Origin: Woeseiaceae bacterium
GTDB lineage: Bacteria > Pseudomonadota > Gammaproteobacteria > Steroidobacterales > Woeseiaceae
NCBI GenBank assembly: GCA_024640345.1
Contig: JAHEFD010000003.1
Span: 1 to 64,000 of the forward strand
Length of the DNA: 64,000 bases
Direction of reading: 5' to 3'
The notes below the pieces were generated by a model. It was not told where the DNA came from. It was given only the letters and a program-made list of their open reading frames with translations, and made no database searches. Below are positions 16,562 through 25,193 of this stretch, piece by piece; within the stretch, counting starts at the first letter, position 1, and each line of letters opens with the position of its first letter. Made by a program: the position numbers and the translations under genes.

Positions 16562-17325
16562 CGCAGGTCCTTCAGGAATTTCGCAGGATCCTCACCCCGC
16601 TCGAGCACTTCGACCAGCGCCGAACCGACAATTGCGCCTGCAACATGCCTGCCGACATTGCGTACGTCCTCTGCTGTTCGAATGCCGAACCCGGCGCAGA
16701 CCGGCAGATTTGAAATGGCGGCAACCCTGTCCAGGTAGCCCGCAAGATCGGCCGGCAGACCGACATCGCCGCCGGTTGTGCCGGTGATCGTTACCGCGTA
16801 GAGGAAGCCCCTGGAAGTGTCTGCAAGCACCCGGAGCCGCTTGTCCGGTGTTGCCGGCGTTACCAGCTGTATGAGCCCGATACCCTCGGCATCCAGTGCC
16901 GCGCGGATCTCGTCGCTTTCCTCCAGTGGCAGGTCAGGCACGATGAACCCGCATACACCGGTTTCCCGAGCCCGCTTCGCCAGGCTTTCGTAACCGAAGG
17001 CGAGCAATGGATTGAGATACGACATCATGACCAGCGGGGTATCAATCTCGCCGCTTGCCTTGTCGAGCTCTTCGAAGATCCAGCGAAGTGTTACTCCGTT
17101 CTCGATCGCGGCAAAACTGGAACGCTGGATGGTCATCCCGTCAGCCATCGGATCGGAAAACGGTACACCCAGTTCAACAACGTCACCGTGTTCGGCGACG
17201 GCCTTCAACGTCGCGATAAACTTCGCGGGATCCGGATAGCCGGCCGTGATGAACGGAACCAGGCCGGTGCGCCCGTTCTCTTTTGCCGTGGCAAGGGCGG
17301 CGCTTATTTTCTCATGCGGTAACAT
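16558..17325 (-). CDS. trpA: Tryptophan synthase alpha subunit
   Basis: 255 residues. It cleaves indole-3-glycerol phosphate to indole and glyceraldehyde 3-phosphate and passes indole to TrpB through a tunnel. Catalytic Glu51 (VVELGVPFSDPMADG) and Asp62 are in place. The phosphate-binding region (GFGIRTAEDV, GAIVGSALV) is near the end. The gene overlaps trpB by 14 bp at its start and the DUF2007 gene by 4 bp at its end, consistent with coupled translation of the alpha and beta subunits. Confidence 0.97.
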   Translation of the reverse strand: MLPHEKISAALATAKENGRTGLVPFITAGYPDPAKFIATLKAVAEHGDVVELGVPFSDPMADGMTIQRSSFAAIENGVTLRWIFEELDKASGEIDTPLVMMSYLNPLLAFGYESLAKRARETGVCGFIVPDLPLEESDEIRAALDAEGIGLIQLVTPATPDKRLRVLADTSRGFLYAVTITGTTGGDVGLPADLAGYLDRVAAISNLPVCAGFGIRTAEDVRNVGRHVAGAIVGSALVEVLERGEDPAKFLKDLR

Positions 17326-18568
17326 TTCTGCTCGTCCTTACCGGGTAGCGGGTCAGCGTCGGCATGTCCTTGTCGCCACGACCCGAGTTTCCAATCAAGA
17401 TTCTTTTGCCGGGATTCTTACGCGCCCATTTACTCGCCGCCGCATACGCGTGTGCGGTTTCGAGTGCCGTAAGAATGCCCTCCATTTCACAAAGCTCCTC
17501 GAGGGCAGCCAGGGCCTCCGCATCGCTCGCCGAGACGTAGCTTACCCTGCCCACCGCCTGCAGAAGCGCGTGTTCCGGCCCTACTCCCGAATAGTCGAGG
17601 CCTGCCGAGATCGAGTGCGTCTCCCTCACGTTACCGTTCTCGTCCTGCAGGATGACCGAGTAACTTCCCTGCAACACGCCTGGCGTTCCAGTGGCAAGCG
17701 TCGCCGCATTTTGCCCGAGGCCGTCGCCGGTTCCCCCCGCTTCCACGCCGATCAACTCGATTTCGCGATCGCCGAGCAGAGGATAAAAAAGTCCTATTGC
17801 GTTCGACCCGCCACCAACACACGCAAAAGCAGCATCCGGAAGTCCGCCGGCCTGCCTAATCATCTGCTCGCGCGCTTCCTGGCCGATGACTGCCTGCAGT
17901 TCCCTGACGAGATAAGGATAGGGGTGTGCGCCAACTGCCGAACCAATCAGGTAGTAGATGCCTGCAGGGTCAGTAACCCATTCGCGCAACGCTTCATCAA
18001 TGGCCGCGCGCAACGTCTTGTCGCCCGACTCCACGGGAAATACTTCGGCACCCAGGCGCAACATGCGATCGACATTGGGCGCCTGCCTTTCAATATCGAC
18101 GGCGCCCATATACACGCGACATGGCAGGCCGACACGTGCGCAAGCTGCAGCAGAGGCGACGCCGTGCTGGCCCGCACCGGTCTCGGCGATGATTCTCTTG
18201 GCGCCCAGGCGTTTTGCGAGCAATGCCTGGCCGATCGCATTGTTAATCTTGTGGGCGCCGGTATGGGCGAGGTCTTCGCGCTTCAGCCAGACATCGGCAC
18301 CCCAGGCTTCGGACAGCCGCGGCGCATGCGTCAATGCTGTCGGCCGGCCGACCCAGTTTTTCAGTTCCGATCTGAATTCAGACTGGAACGATTCCGTGTG
18401 AAGATGATCCGCTATTCCCTGTTCCAGGCGCTCGAAGGCCGGCACGAGGGTTTCCGGGATATACCGACCGCCGAATGGCCCGAAGCGACCCCGCTCGTCA
18501 GGGAGTGTCCCCGCGATGGAGGCCTCCAGGAGGATTTTCGCCTCATCGGCGTCGACCAGCGTACTCAT
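17312..18568 (-). CDS. trpB: Tryptophan synthase beta subunit
   Basis: 418 residues. The PLP enzyme joins indole and serine to give tryptophan. The PLP lysine is Lys107 in HTGAHKINNA, the catalytic Glu lies in IIAETGAGQHGVA, the phosphate-binding loop is CVGGGSNAIG and the C-terminal GRGDKDM is conserved. The N-terminus GRFGPFGGRYIPETLVPAFE is typical of the TrpB1 type that pairs with TrpA. The start overlaps the trpF stop by four bases (ATGA). Confidence 0.98.
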   Translation of the reverse strand: MSTLVDADEAKILLEASIAGTLPDERGRFGPFGGRYIPETLVPAFERLEQGIADHLHTESFQSEFRSELKNWVGRPTALTHAPRLSEAWGADVWLKREDLAHTGAHKINNAIGQALLAKRLGAKRIIAETGAGQHGVASAAACARVGLPCRVYMGAVDIERQAPNVDRMLRLGAEVFPVESGDKTLRAAIDEALREWVTDPAGIYYLIGSAVGAHPYPYLVRELQAVIGQEAREQMIRQAGGLPDAAFACVGGGSNAIGLFYPLLGDREIELIGVEAGGTGDGLGQNAATLATGTPGVLQGSYSVILQDENGNVRETHSISAGLDYSGVGPEHALLQAVGRVSYVSASDAEALAALEELCEMEGILTALETAHAYAAASKWARKNPGKRILIGNSGRGDKDMPTLTRYPVRTSRNVTA

Positions 18569-19203
18569 GTCATTTCCTTCTCATCTGGGTTCTGATTATT
18601 CGCCTTTGCGGCAGCAACAAACGCCGCAATCATCGCAGCATCTTTTTGACCGGGTGCCGATTCAACCGCACTGGACACGTCCACCCCGTAAGGCGACACC
18701 TGCCGTATCGCATCCGCGACATTGGCGATCGTCAGTCCGCCAGCGAGGATCATTCGACCCCGGCGCGCAATATCCGCCGCCAGCTTCCAGTTAACGGCCT
18801 GGCCCTGGCCGCTCCGCCTGCCCTCATACACGAAGGTCTCCGGCAGCGCGCCGTTTTCGGGAACCGAACCTTCCCTGAGCACAGGCCACTTTTCAACCGT
18901 TTTCGCTACCTCGAGGTAGGAAAAGTCATCACTGTCTGTCTGCAATACGTCCGGACGAAGTGCGTCGCTGACTTCGCGCCAGAGTGCCGCCTCCGGATGC
19001 AGCATGACTGCGACCCGCCTGACAGACGATGGCACCTCTGCCGCCAGTTTCGCGGCCGATTCGGGACTGAGGTTACGCGGAGATTTTTCATAGAAAACGA
19101 AACCTATCGCGTCGGCACCTGCATTTACTGCAGCATTCACGGACCTCGCGTCAGTCAGGCCACAGATCTTCACCATCATTGTCACCGGGTGATGTCCCGA
19201 CAT
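18565..19203 (-). CDS. trpF: Phosphoribosylanthranilate isomerase
   Basis: 212 residues, TIM barrel. It converts N-(5-phosphoribosyl)anthranilate to the carboxyphenylamino deoxyribulose phosphate. The general base Cys sits in MVKICGLTDARSV, and the general-acid Asp and phosphate motifs are in LAGGLTIANVADAIR and YGVDVSSAVES. The frame opens at 19203, but the family normally begins a few residues before KICGLT, so the ATG pair at 19179/19176 (with GGTGA before it) may be the true start. In this organism trpF is separate from trpC. Confidence 0.96.
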   Translation of the reverse strand: MSGHHPVTMMVKICGLTDARSVNAAVNAGADAIGFVFYEKSPRNLSPESAAKLAAEVPSSVRRVAVMLHPEAALWREVSDALRPDVLQTDSDDFSYLEVAKTVEKWPVLREGSVPENGALPETFVYEGRRSGQGQAVNWKLAADIARRGRMILAGGLTIANVADAIRQVSPYGVDVSSAVESAPGQKDAAMIAAFVAAAKANNQNPDEKEMT

Positions 19204-19231
19204 TCATGGACGTGATTCCAGGCCGCTTTGG

Positions 19232-20041
19232 TCATTGACCTCGTCCTGCAATGAGCATGTCGCGGATGAGCTCAGACGGGTCCGTCGCGCGCATCAATGC
19301 CGTGCCAACCAGCGCAATGTCGTAACCCCAGGCTGCCACGTTTGCCGCATCTTTCGCTGTGTGCTGACCGCTTTCCGCCACGCAGGTGATTCCCTCGGGC
19401 AGAAGCAGGCCGAAATTCTTCAGTCGAACCGGATCGACAGACAACGTACGAAGGTTTCTCGTATTCACGCCGAGCAGAAATTTCTGCCTGGCCGCCTGCT
19501 CACGGTACCTGACCCGCTGCAATACATGCACCGACCGCTCCAGGTCGATCTCCTCGAACGATTCCAGCAAGACGAAAAGATCATGCTCGAACGCGCAGTC
19601 GAGCATGCTCATCAGTTTTGCGTCATCGAGCATTGCTGCAATCAGCAAGACACCGCTGGCGCCCGCCGCCTTTGCTTCCAGGACCTGGAGCGGATCGACA
19701 AGGAAATCCTTTCGCATCACCGGGATCTCGTTCGGCGAAACGGCCGCAACGACTTCTTCCAGGTGCGAGAGGGAGCCGTCAAACCTGTCAGGCTCGGTTA
19801 ATACCGATATCGCCGCCGCACCACCAGCGACATAACTGGCGGCGCGCTGCCGACGATCGACCTGGCCTGTCGCCAGTTCACCCTCGGCTGGCGACCGGTC
19901 CTTGATCTCTGCAATCAGGTCGAACCCTGAAAGCCGCAGCGGGTAGGAAGGTCGATCGAGTTCGACGGACGTAAAGGATCGCTTTGCGCTGGCGGCTCGC
20001 GCAGCGCTCGACTCGGCCATTTGTCCGAGAAAATTACTCAT
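19232..20041 (-). CDS. trpC: Indole-3-glycerol phosphate synthase
   Basis: 269 residues, TIM barrel. It closes the indole ring with loss of CO2. The motifs FDLIAEIKDRSPAEG (catalytic Lys), AAAISVLTEPDRFDG, PVMRKDFLVDP (catalytic Lys) and LGVNTRNLRTLSVD are all present. The C-terminal phosphate loop is CVAESGQHTA and ALVGTALMRA. The ATG at 20041 starts MSNFLGQMA and overlaps the trpD stop by 8 bp; the longer frame to 20212 lies inside trpD and is rejected. Confidence 0.97.
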   Translation of the reverse strand: MSNFLGQMAESSAARAASAKRSFTSVELDRPSYPLRLSGFDLIAEIKDRSPAEGELATGQVDRRQRAASYVAGGAAAISVLTEPDRFDGSLSHLEEVVAAVSPNEIPVMRKDFLVDPLQVLEAKAAGASGVLLIAAMLDDAKLMSMLDCAFEHDLFVLLESFEEIDLERSVHVLQRVRYREQAARQKFLLGVNTRNLRTLSVDPVRLKNFGLLLPEGITCVAESGQHTAKDAANVAAWGYDIALVGTALMRATDPSELIRDMLIAGRGQ

Positions 20042-21065
20042 CGTCGGCGAAATGACCTCTGAATTTCTCGAGGAATGCCGCGCCCTTGCCACTGTCGATG
20101 GCGTCTTCTGCCATCGCAACACCCTCTGCCAGGTTCCGGGCAAGGCCAACCACTTCCAGAACGAGCGACGTACCCATGACCAAGGCATCCCTGTGCGCAC
20201 CCGTGTCCTCACCGGTCAGGACGCGGACAAGCTCTGTCGCGTTGTGGGCCGCATCGGCACCGCGCAGTTCCTCCGGCGCGCATCGGGTCATTCCATAGTC
20301 TTCCGGCGTGCGCCTCGTTTCCTGAACCGCGCCGGGACGCACGTCATAGAGAACGAACGCTCCTGCCGGCGTCGCCTCGTCCCATCCCGGCTCACCATGG
20401 ACCACGAAAGCGCGCTCTATCGGCATGCCGGAAAGCGTATCTGCCATCAGGCGGGCGGCCTCCGGACTGAAAGCGCCGATGAGCTGGTATGGCGGCGCGG
20501 CCGGATTCGTCAGCGGTCCCAGAAGGTTGAAGACGGTTCGTACGCCCAGGGCGCCGCGCACCGGCATGATCGCCTTCATCGCAGGGTGGTATGCCGGCGC
20601 AAAGAGAAATGTGAAATTCAGTGCCTCAAGGCTTGCGATACTTTGCCGCTCATCGAGCGGCACCGGCATTCCCAGGCACTCGAGCAGATCGGCGCTGCCG
20701 GACTTGCTCGAGATGGAGCGATTGCCATGCTTGACCACCCTCGCTCCGGCAGCCGCCGCGAGAAGACCTGCCCCGGTGGACAGATTCAGGCTGCCGGATC
20801 CGTCGCCGCCTGTGCCTACAGTGTCCACGGTTGGTGCGCCCTCGGGAATGGCCGGGTGCAGGGCGAGCTCGCGCATTGCCGTCGCGAAGCCGCGGATCTC
20901 CCCGGCGGTTTCTCCCTTCGCTCGTAATGCCGCGAGTAAAGCGCCGGCGAGCGCAGGTGCCATCTCGCCGCTGGCAAGCTCACGCATCAGGTCGGCAGCG
21001 GCCGACTCGGTCAGCGCTTTGCCGTTTAACAGCGAGTCCAGCATGGTTGAATTGTCGTCAGTCAT
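20034..21065 (-). CDS. trpD: Anthranilate phosphoribosyltransferase
   Basis: 343 residues. It transfers phosphoribose from PRPP to anthranilate. The PRPP-binding TVDTVGTGGDGSGSLNLSTG and VVKHGNRSISSKSGSADLLE are diagnostic, and VFNLLGPLTNPA is conserved. The N-terminal helical bundle typical of TrpD (ADLMRELASGEMAPALAGAL) is intact. It is not fused to the amidotransferase, unlike in enterics. It overlaps trpG by 8 bp upstream and trpC by 8 bp downstream. Confidence 0.98.
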   Translation of the reverse strand: MTDDNSTMLDSLLNGKALTESAAADLMRELASGEMAPALAGALLAALRAKGETAGEIRGFATAMRELALHPAIPEGAPTVDTVGTGGDGSGSLNLSTGAGLLAAAAGARVVKHGNRSISSKSGSADLLECLGMPVPLDERQSIASLEALNFTFLFAPAYHPAMKAIMPVRGALGVRTVFNLLGPLTNPAAPPYQLIGAFSPEAARLMADTLSGMPIERAFVVHGEPGWDEATPAGAFVLYDVRPGAVQETRRTPEDYGMTRCAPEELRGADAAHNATELVRVLTGEDTGAHRDALVMGTSLVLEVVGLARNLAEGVAMAEDAIDSGKGAAFLEKFRGHFADDE

Positions 21066-21645
21066 CCATCGTCATCCGCATGAAATTGTTCATCAACTTG
21101 TCGCCCTCCGGTGTCAACACACTCTCCGGGTGAAACTGCACGCCATGAAGCGGCAACGTACGGTGGCGGACACCCATTATTTCGCCGCGCTTCGTTCTCG
21201 CCGTGACAATAAGCTCTTCCGGCAACGATTGATCGGTGGCACATAAGGAATGGTAACGGCCCGCCTCGAATGGCAGGGACATGCCGTCAAACAGCGCGCT
21301 GTTGTCATGGTTAACCATCGAGGTCTTGCCATGCATCAGTCGTTCCGCACGAACGATGTCCCCTCCGTAATGATGCACCAGGCTCTGGTGTCCGAGGCAA
21401 ACACCCAGCATCGGCACTTTCCCCGCGAAAGCGTCGATCATCTCCAGCGAAACGCCTGCGTCCTCAGGACGTCCCGGACCTGGCGAAATGACGAGGTGAG
21501 TTGCGTCCAGCGCCAGCGCCTCCCCGATGCTGATCTCGTCGTTTCGATAGACAAGCACTTCTGCACCATTCGCTGCAAAAGCCTGCACAAGGTTATAGGT
21601 AAATGAATCGTAATTATCGATCAGCAAAATTCGAATCTTGCTCAT
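21058..21645 (-). CDS. trpG: Anthranilate synthase glutamine amidotransferase component
   Basis: 195 residues, class I glutamine amidotransferase. The nucleophile is Cys83 in MLGVCLGHQSLVHHYGG, and the His/Glu of the triad lie in GVQFHPESVLTPEG. The N-terminus ILLIDNYDSFTYNLVQ is typical of TrpG/PabA. It supplies ammonia to TrpE; TrpG proteins of this type often also serve PabB in folate synthesis, and no second copy is visible here. The start overlaps the trpE stop by four bases. Confidence 0.96.
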   Translation of the reverse strand: MSKIRILLIDNYDSFTYNLVQAFAANGAEVLVYRNDEISIGEALALDATHLVISPGPGRPEDAGVSLEMIDAFAGKVPMLGVCLGHQSLVHHYGGDIVRAERLMHGKTSMVNHDNSALFDGMSLPFEAGRYHSLCATDQSLPEELIVTARTKRGEIMGVRHRTLPLHGVQFHPESVLTPEGDKLMNNFMRMTMDD

Positions 21646-23027
21646 AGCCCCTGCCCCGCGATCTCGAGTGCGCGCCTCAGGATCGCACTCTTGGCAAGCA
21701 CCTCCCGGTATTCCTTTTGCGGAACACTATCCGCGACGATGCCCGCCCCGGCCTGGAAGCTGTATTCATCACCATTGAAAACAAGGGTACGTATCGTGAT
21801 CGCCTGGTCCATATCGCCCGATGCCCCGAAGTAACCTGCCGTACCGGCATAAAGCCCGCGGCCCGTGTTTTCCATCTCCTCGATGATCTCCATCGCACGA
21901 ACTTTTGGCGCACCAACCAGCGTGCCAGCCGGAAAACTCGCGGCAAACAGATCGAAAGCGTCGTATCCCGGCGCCAGGGTTCCCTGCACACCGCTGACGA
22001 TATGCATCACGTGGCTATAGCGCTCGATTGACCGGTAGGGATCAACGCGAACGCTGCCGGCTGTTGCAACCCGGCCGAGATCGTTGCGCGCCAGGTCGAC
22101 CAGCATGACATGCTCCGCCGATTCCTTCGGGTCGGCCAGCAGCGCTTTCTCGTTCAGAAGGTCTTCCTCGACGCTCGCGCCTCGTGGCAACGTGCCTGCG
22201 ATCGGACGCAGCGATGCGTTTCCGCCATGCAGTCGTACCAGCGCTTCAGGCGATGAGCCCGCCACCTTGAGGTCGCCGAAATCGAAGAAAAACATGTAGG
22301 GAGACGGGTTCAGCAAACGCAGCGCCCGGTAGACCTCGAAAGGCTGAACGTTGCTTCGACCCTTGAACAAAACGGAGATGACAATCTGGTAGATATCGCC
22401 CGCCCCGATGTATTCCTTGCAAGCCCGGACGCGATCGGCGTAGTCATCCTCCGTCATGCAGGCTGTTGCCGCAGACACCACGACATCTGCTCCATTTGCA
22501 GGGATTGCCCCGCGCAGCAGTCGCATGACATCTTTGCGCAGGCTTTCGCGCTCGGCGCTCGTACCATCATGCAGAAGCGCTACACGCCGGGTCAGGTGAT
22601 CAAACACCAGTACTGATGAGGTCGCACAAAATGCCGCCTCAGGAATGCCGGATTGCGGCTTTGTCGTGTGCGGTAGTCGCTCGAACAGGCGAACAACGTC
22701 GTAACCGGACACGCCCACCAGGCCACCTGAAAACGGCAATCCTGGAACCTCCGGCTTCGGGGCCGGTGCAGTTTTCAAAGCTTCGCGCAGGGCATCAAGA
22801 TATTCGTGCTGATCAGCCGGATGATCCCGGCGCACGTCACCTGTATAAAAGCCGGCCTCATCAAGGCGGATATCCTGCGACTCACCAAAACCCAGGAAAG
22901 AGTAGCGTGCAAGACGCTCGCCACCCTCAACACTCTCCAGCAGGTATCGTGGTTTCAGGCTGGCAAGTTTCAGCCAGGCAGACACCGGTGTATCGAGATC
23001 TGCCGCTATATCAAATGGTGGTTCCAT
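21642..23027 (-). CDS. trpE: Anthranilate synthase component I
   Basis: 461 residues. It makes anthranilate from chorismate. The N-terminal Trp feedback site LLESVEGGERLARYSFLG and the chorismate-binding core (GDIYQIVISVLF, RPIAGTLPRGA, EHVMLVDLARNDLGRV, GAPKVRAMEIIEE, QAGAGIVADSVPQKE) are complete. The ATG at 23027 has AGGAAG three bases upstream and replaces a longer frame (23108) that would start inside the attenuator. It is the first structural gene of trpLEGDCFBA and is controlled by the attenuator at 23107-23145. Confidence 0.97.
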   Translation of the reverse strand: MEPPFDIAADLDTPVSAWLKLASLKPRYLLESVEGGERLARYSFLGFGESQDIRLDEAGFYTGDVRRDHPADQHEYLDALREALKTAPAPKPEVPGLPFSGGLVGVSGYDVVRLFERLPHTTKPQSGIPEAAFCATSSVLVFDHLTRRVALLHDGTSAERESLRKDVMRLLRGAIPANGADVVVSAATACMTEDDYADRVRACKEYIGAGDIYQIVISVLFKGRSNVQPFEVYRALRLLNPSPYMFFFDFGDLKVAGSSPEALVRLHGGNASLRPIAGTLPRGASVEEDLLNEKALLADPKESAEHVMLVDLARNDLGRVATAGSVRVDPYRSIERYSHVMHIVSGVQGTLAPGYDAFDLFAASFPAGTLVGAPKVRAMEIIEEMENTGRGLYAGTAGYFGASGDMDQAITIRTLVFNGDEYSFQAGAGIVADSVPQKEYREVLAKSAILRRALEIAGQGL

Positions 23028-23106
23028 CTTCTTCCTGTTTAGCTCCGGCCAACATGGCCCTCGTTCCTGCACTCTGCGACAACGCCGCTCTGGTAAACAC
23101 ATGCAC

Positions 23107-23145
23107 AAAAAAACCCGTCTTCACTTTCGTGGTGGAGACGGGTTT
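23107..23145 (-). terminator. trp attenuator (Rho-independent terminator)
   Basis: On the minus strand AAACCCGTCT (23145-23136) pairs with AGACGGGTTT (23120-23111), with an inner CAC-GAAA-GTG stem in the loop and seven Ts in a row ending the hairpin. It lies 26 bases after the trpL stop and about 80 bases before trpE. Together with the Trp-rich leader peptide this is a ribosome-mediated transcription attenuator. Confidence 0.9.
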
Positions 23146-23171
23146 CGGTGTCTGTTCGATTTGCTTAAACG

Positions 23172-23240
23172 CTAGCCGGCCGCCCGCTCCTTTTTGGGCA
23201 ACCACCACCAGCTCTGATTCGTGTTCTGCTTGGCGCTCAT
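23172..23240 (-). CDS. trpL: trp operon leader peptide
   Basis: A 22-codon frame beginning MSAKQNTNQS with three consecutive Trp codons at residues 11-13 (positions 23202-23210), then LPKKERAAG and a TAG. It stops 26 bases before the attenuator hairpin. Ribosome stalling at the three Trp codons under tryptophan starvation would favour read-through into trpE. The predicted promoter -10 box ends seven bases before the ATG, so the peptide may be translated from a leaderless or nearly leaderless transcript; no Shine-Dalgarno sequence is placed correctly. Confidence 0.88.
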   Translation of the reverse strand: MSAKQNTNQSWWWLPKKERAAG

Positions 23241-23247
23241 GTGTCCG

Positions 23248-23276
23248 AGTATCCCTGCGGCTACTCCGGTCGTCAA
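23248..23276 (-). promoter_or_regulatory. trp operon promoter
   Basis: TTGACG (23276-23271), a 17-bp spacer and GATACT (23253-23248) on the minus strand: five of six and four of six consensus matches with optimal spacing. It lies in the 46-bp gap between the SLC13-type transporter stop and trpL. Initiation six to eight bases after the -10 box would fall at or next to the trpL start codon. Confidence 0.7.
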
Positions 23277-23286
23277 GCCGAAACGG

Positions 23287-25125
23287 CTACCCCAACTCAT
23301 AAAGCACCGGCAACAGAAACGAAAAACCGAGCCACATCAGGATCGTGAGCGGTATCCCGACGCGCAGGAAATCTGAAAACTTGTAACCACCGGCACTGAG
23401 GATGAGGAGATTGGTCTGATAGCCGAAGGGTGTCGCGAAACTCATGTTGGCGCCGAAAAGTACCGCCAGCACAAACGGGATTGGATCGGCACCCAGCCGC
23501 CCTGCAATGGCGATCGCGATAGGCGTACCAATTACCGCCGCGGCGTTGTTAGACACGACATTGGTCAACAACGTCATGATCAATATGAAAGCGCTGAGAA
23601 TGATCGGTATCGGAAAATCCGCAACCATGCTGACAAAACCTACGGCGAGATAGTCCGCCATGCCGGTGCTCATCAATGCCTTGCCAAGCGCGAGACTGGT
23701 CACGATGATCAGGATGACCTGCGTCGACAGGGCACTTCCCGCGTCTCGCCACGTCAGGCAATCGAACGCAATCATCAGGCCGACGCCGATCAGCGAGCTG
23801 ACCGAGATCGGCATGATGCCGAACGCCGCGGCAAGAATAACGAACGCCATAATGCCAAGGGCACGATTTGCCCTGTGCGTATGGGGCAGGTTCGTCGTGC
23901 CATCGAGAACAAGCATGCTGCCGCTGGATTTCAACGTTTCGATGGCATCACTGGTGCCCTGTACGAGTAACACGTCGCCCGCCCGAAGCCGGATTGAACT
24001 CAGGTCCCCGGTCACCTGCGAACTCGGCGCACGTGCACGATGGATTGCCAGTGGCAGCAGGCCGTAACTGGCACTGAAGCGGGCCGCTGCGAGGCTGCGC
24101 AGGTGAAGCGGTGACCCGCGCGTTACGACAACCTCTGCAAGCTGCTGGCCCTCGGCCTGCAGTGGCGTGTCCTCGTCAATCGGATGCTCACTGTCGGAAA
24201 CATTGTAGAGCGTCGCACCCAGCAGCATTTCGTAATGCTTCAGGTTTTCCGGCGAATCTTTTACAAAAAGCCTGTCGCCCGGCAGCAGGGTCACGGACGG
24301 CAGCTTGGCGAGGAACAGCGATTCACTGCGTTGAATCTTGTCCACGCGCATTTGACCGCTGGTCTTCGCAAGTACCTCGGACAAAGTCTTCCCGGCAGCG
24401 AAACAGTCCTCTGTAATGAAAAGCTGACTTGCGAAAACGCGCGGCGTTGTATCAGCGAGTGGCGGTACGCGATCGGGCAGCATTTTGGGTGCGACGATCC
24501 AGAGGAAGAGAATCGCGACTCCCCCCACTATGGCAACAGGCAGGACGAAGTCGAACATGCCGAAGCTCTTCAGACCCATATCGGCGGCAATACCAACGAC
24601 CAGCAAGTTCGTCGAAGTGCCGATCGTTGTCGACATCCCGCCGATGATCGTGGCCAGTCCCATTGGCAGCATGACGCCGGAGACCGGGAACTTGACCCGC
24701 AGCGACACGCTGACAAGTATTGGCATAAGCAACACGACTATTGGCGTGTTGTTCATGAATGCGCTGAGCACGGCGCCTGCAAATAATGTGACCAGCAGCG
24801 CGAGCAGCGGTCGGGTAGACCATGCATGTCCGACAACCACCGCAAGCGGCTGCAGGGAACCCGTCGTTTCCAGCGCTTTGCCAACCATCATCAGCGCGCA
24901 GATCGTAATCAGCGCCTCGTTGCCAAATCCTGCAAAGAATTGGGCGGGCCCCAGCACCACGCCGTCGGCCTCATAGGGAAACAGCTGAAAACCGGTGACG
25001 AGGATGATCAGAATAACGAGGCTGGAGGTCTCCAGGGGCAACCAGTCACGCGTAAACAGGAAAAGCGCAACTGCGGTTAGCAGAAGGACGGCGACTCCGT
25101 GAATGTCTGGCGTAACTGGCGGCAA
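23287..25125 (-). CDS. SLC13/DASS-family transporter with two RCK_C domains
   Basis: 612 residues. Two blocks of transmembrane helices (about 10-215 and 415-610) flank a cytoplasmic region with two tandem TrkA-C/RCK_C-type domains (about 225-310 and 325-405; LLPGDRLFVKD, RLRAGDVLLVQGT). The family signatures SAFMNNTPIVVLLMPI and GTSTNLLVVG in the first half and NVVSNNAAAVIGTPIAIAIA and ATPFGYQTNLLI in the second are the paired Na+/substrate-binding motifs. The substrate is uncertain: dicarboxylate, sulfate or another anion. Translation appears to begin at a TTG with a weak GAGAG upstream. It lies just upstream of the trp promoter on the same strand. Confidence 0.9.
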   Translation of the reverse strand: MPPVTPDIHGVAVLLLTAVALFLFTRDWLPLETSSLVILIILVTGFQLFPYEADGVVLGPAQFFAGFGNEALITICALMMVGKALETTGSLQPLAVVVGHAWSTRPLLALLVTLFAGAVLSAFMNNTPIVVLLMPILVSVSLRVKFPVSGVMLPMGLATIIGGMSTTIGTSTNLLVVGIAADMGLKSFGMFDFVLPVAIVGGVAILFLWIVAPKMLPDRVPPLADTTPRVFASQLFITEDCFAAGKTLSEVLAKTSGQMRVDKIQRSESLFLAKLPSVTLLPGDRLFVKDSPENLKHYEMLLGATLYNVSDSEHPIDEDTPLQAEGQQLAEVVVTRGSPLHLRSLAAARFSASYGLLPLAIHRARAPSSQVTGDLSSIRLRAGDVLLVQGTSDAIETLKSSGSMLVLDGTTNLPHTHRANRALGIMAFVILAAAFGIMPISVSSLIGVGLMIAFDCLTWRDAGSALSTQVILIIVTSLALGKALMSTGMADYLAVGFVSMVADFPIPIILSAFILIMTLLTNVVSNNAAAVIGTPIAIAIAGRLGADPIPFVLAVLFGANMSFATPFGYQTNLLILSAGGYKFSDFLRVGIPLTILMWLGFSFLLPVLYELG

Positions 25126-25193
25126 TCGACTCTCGCGAAAGGGTTTCGGCTGAAAACTGGCAGGATTGGACGGATCGCAGACCGTATATCAGT

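Noticed and set aside
17246-18595. 449-codon plus-strand frame
   Set aside because: It lies wholly antisense to trpB and the end of trpA, which are unmistakable; long antisense frames are common in GC-rich genes.
23011-23208. 65-codon minus-strand frame over the trp leader
   Set aside because: It overlaps the trp leader peptide in another frame, runs through the attenuator stem and has no Trp codons or start signal; the 22-codon frame at 23172-23240 explains the region.
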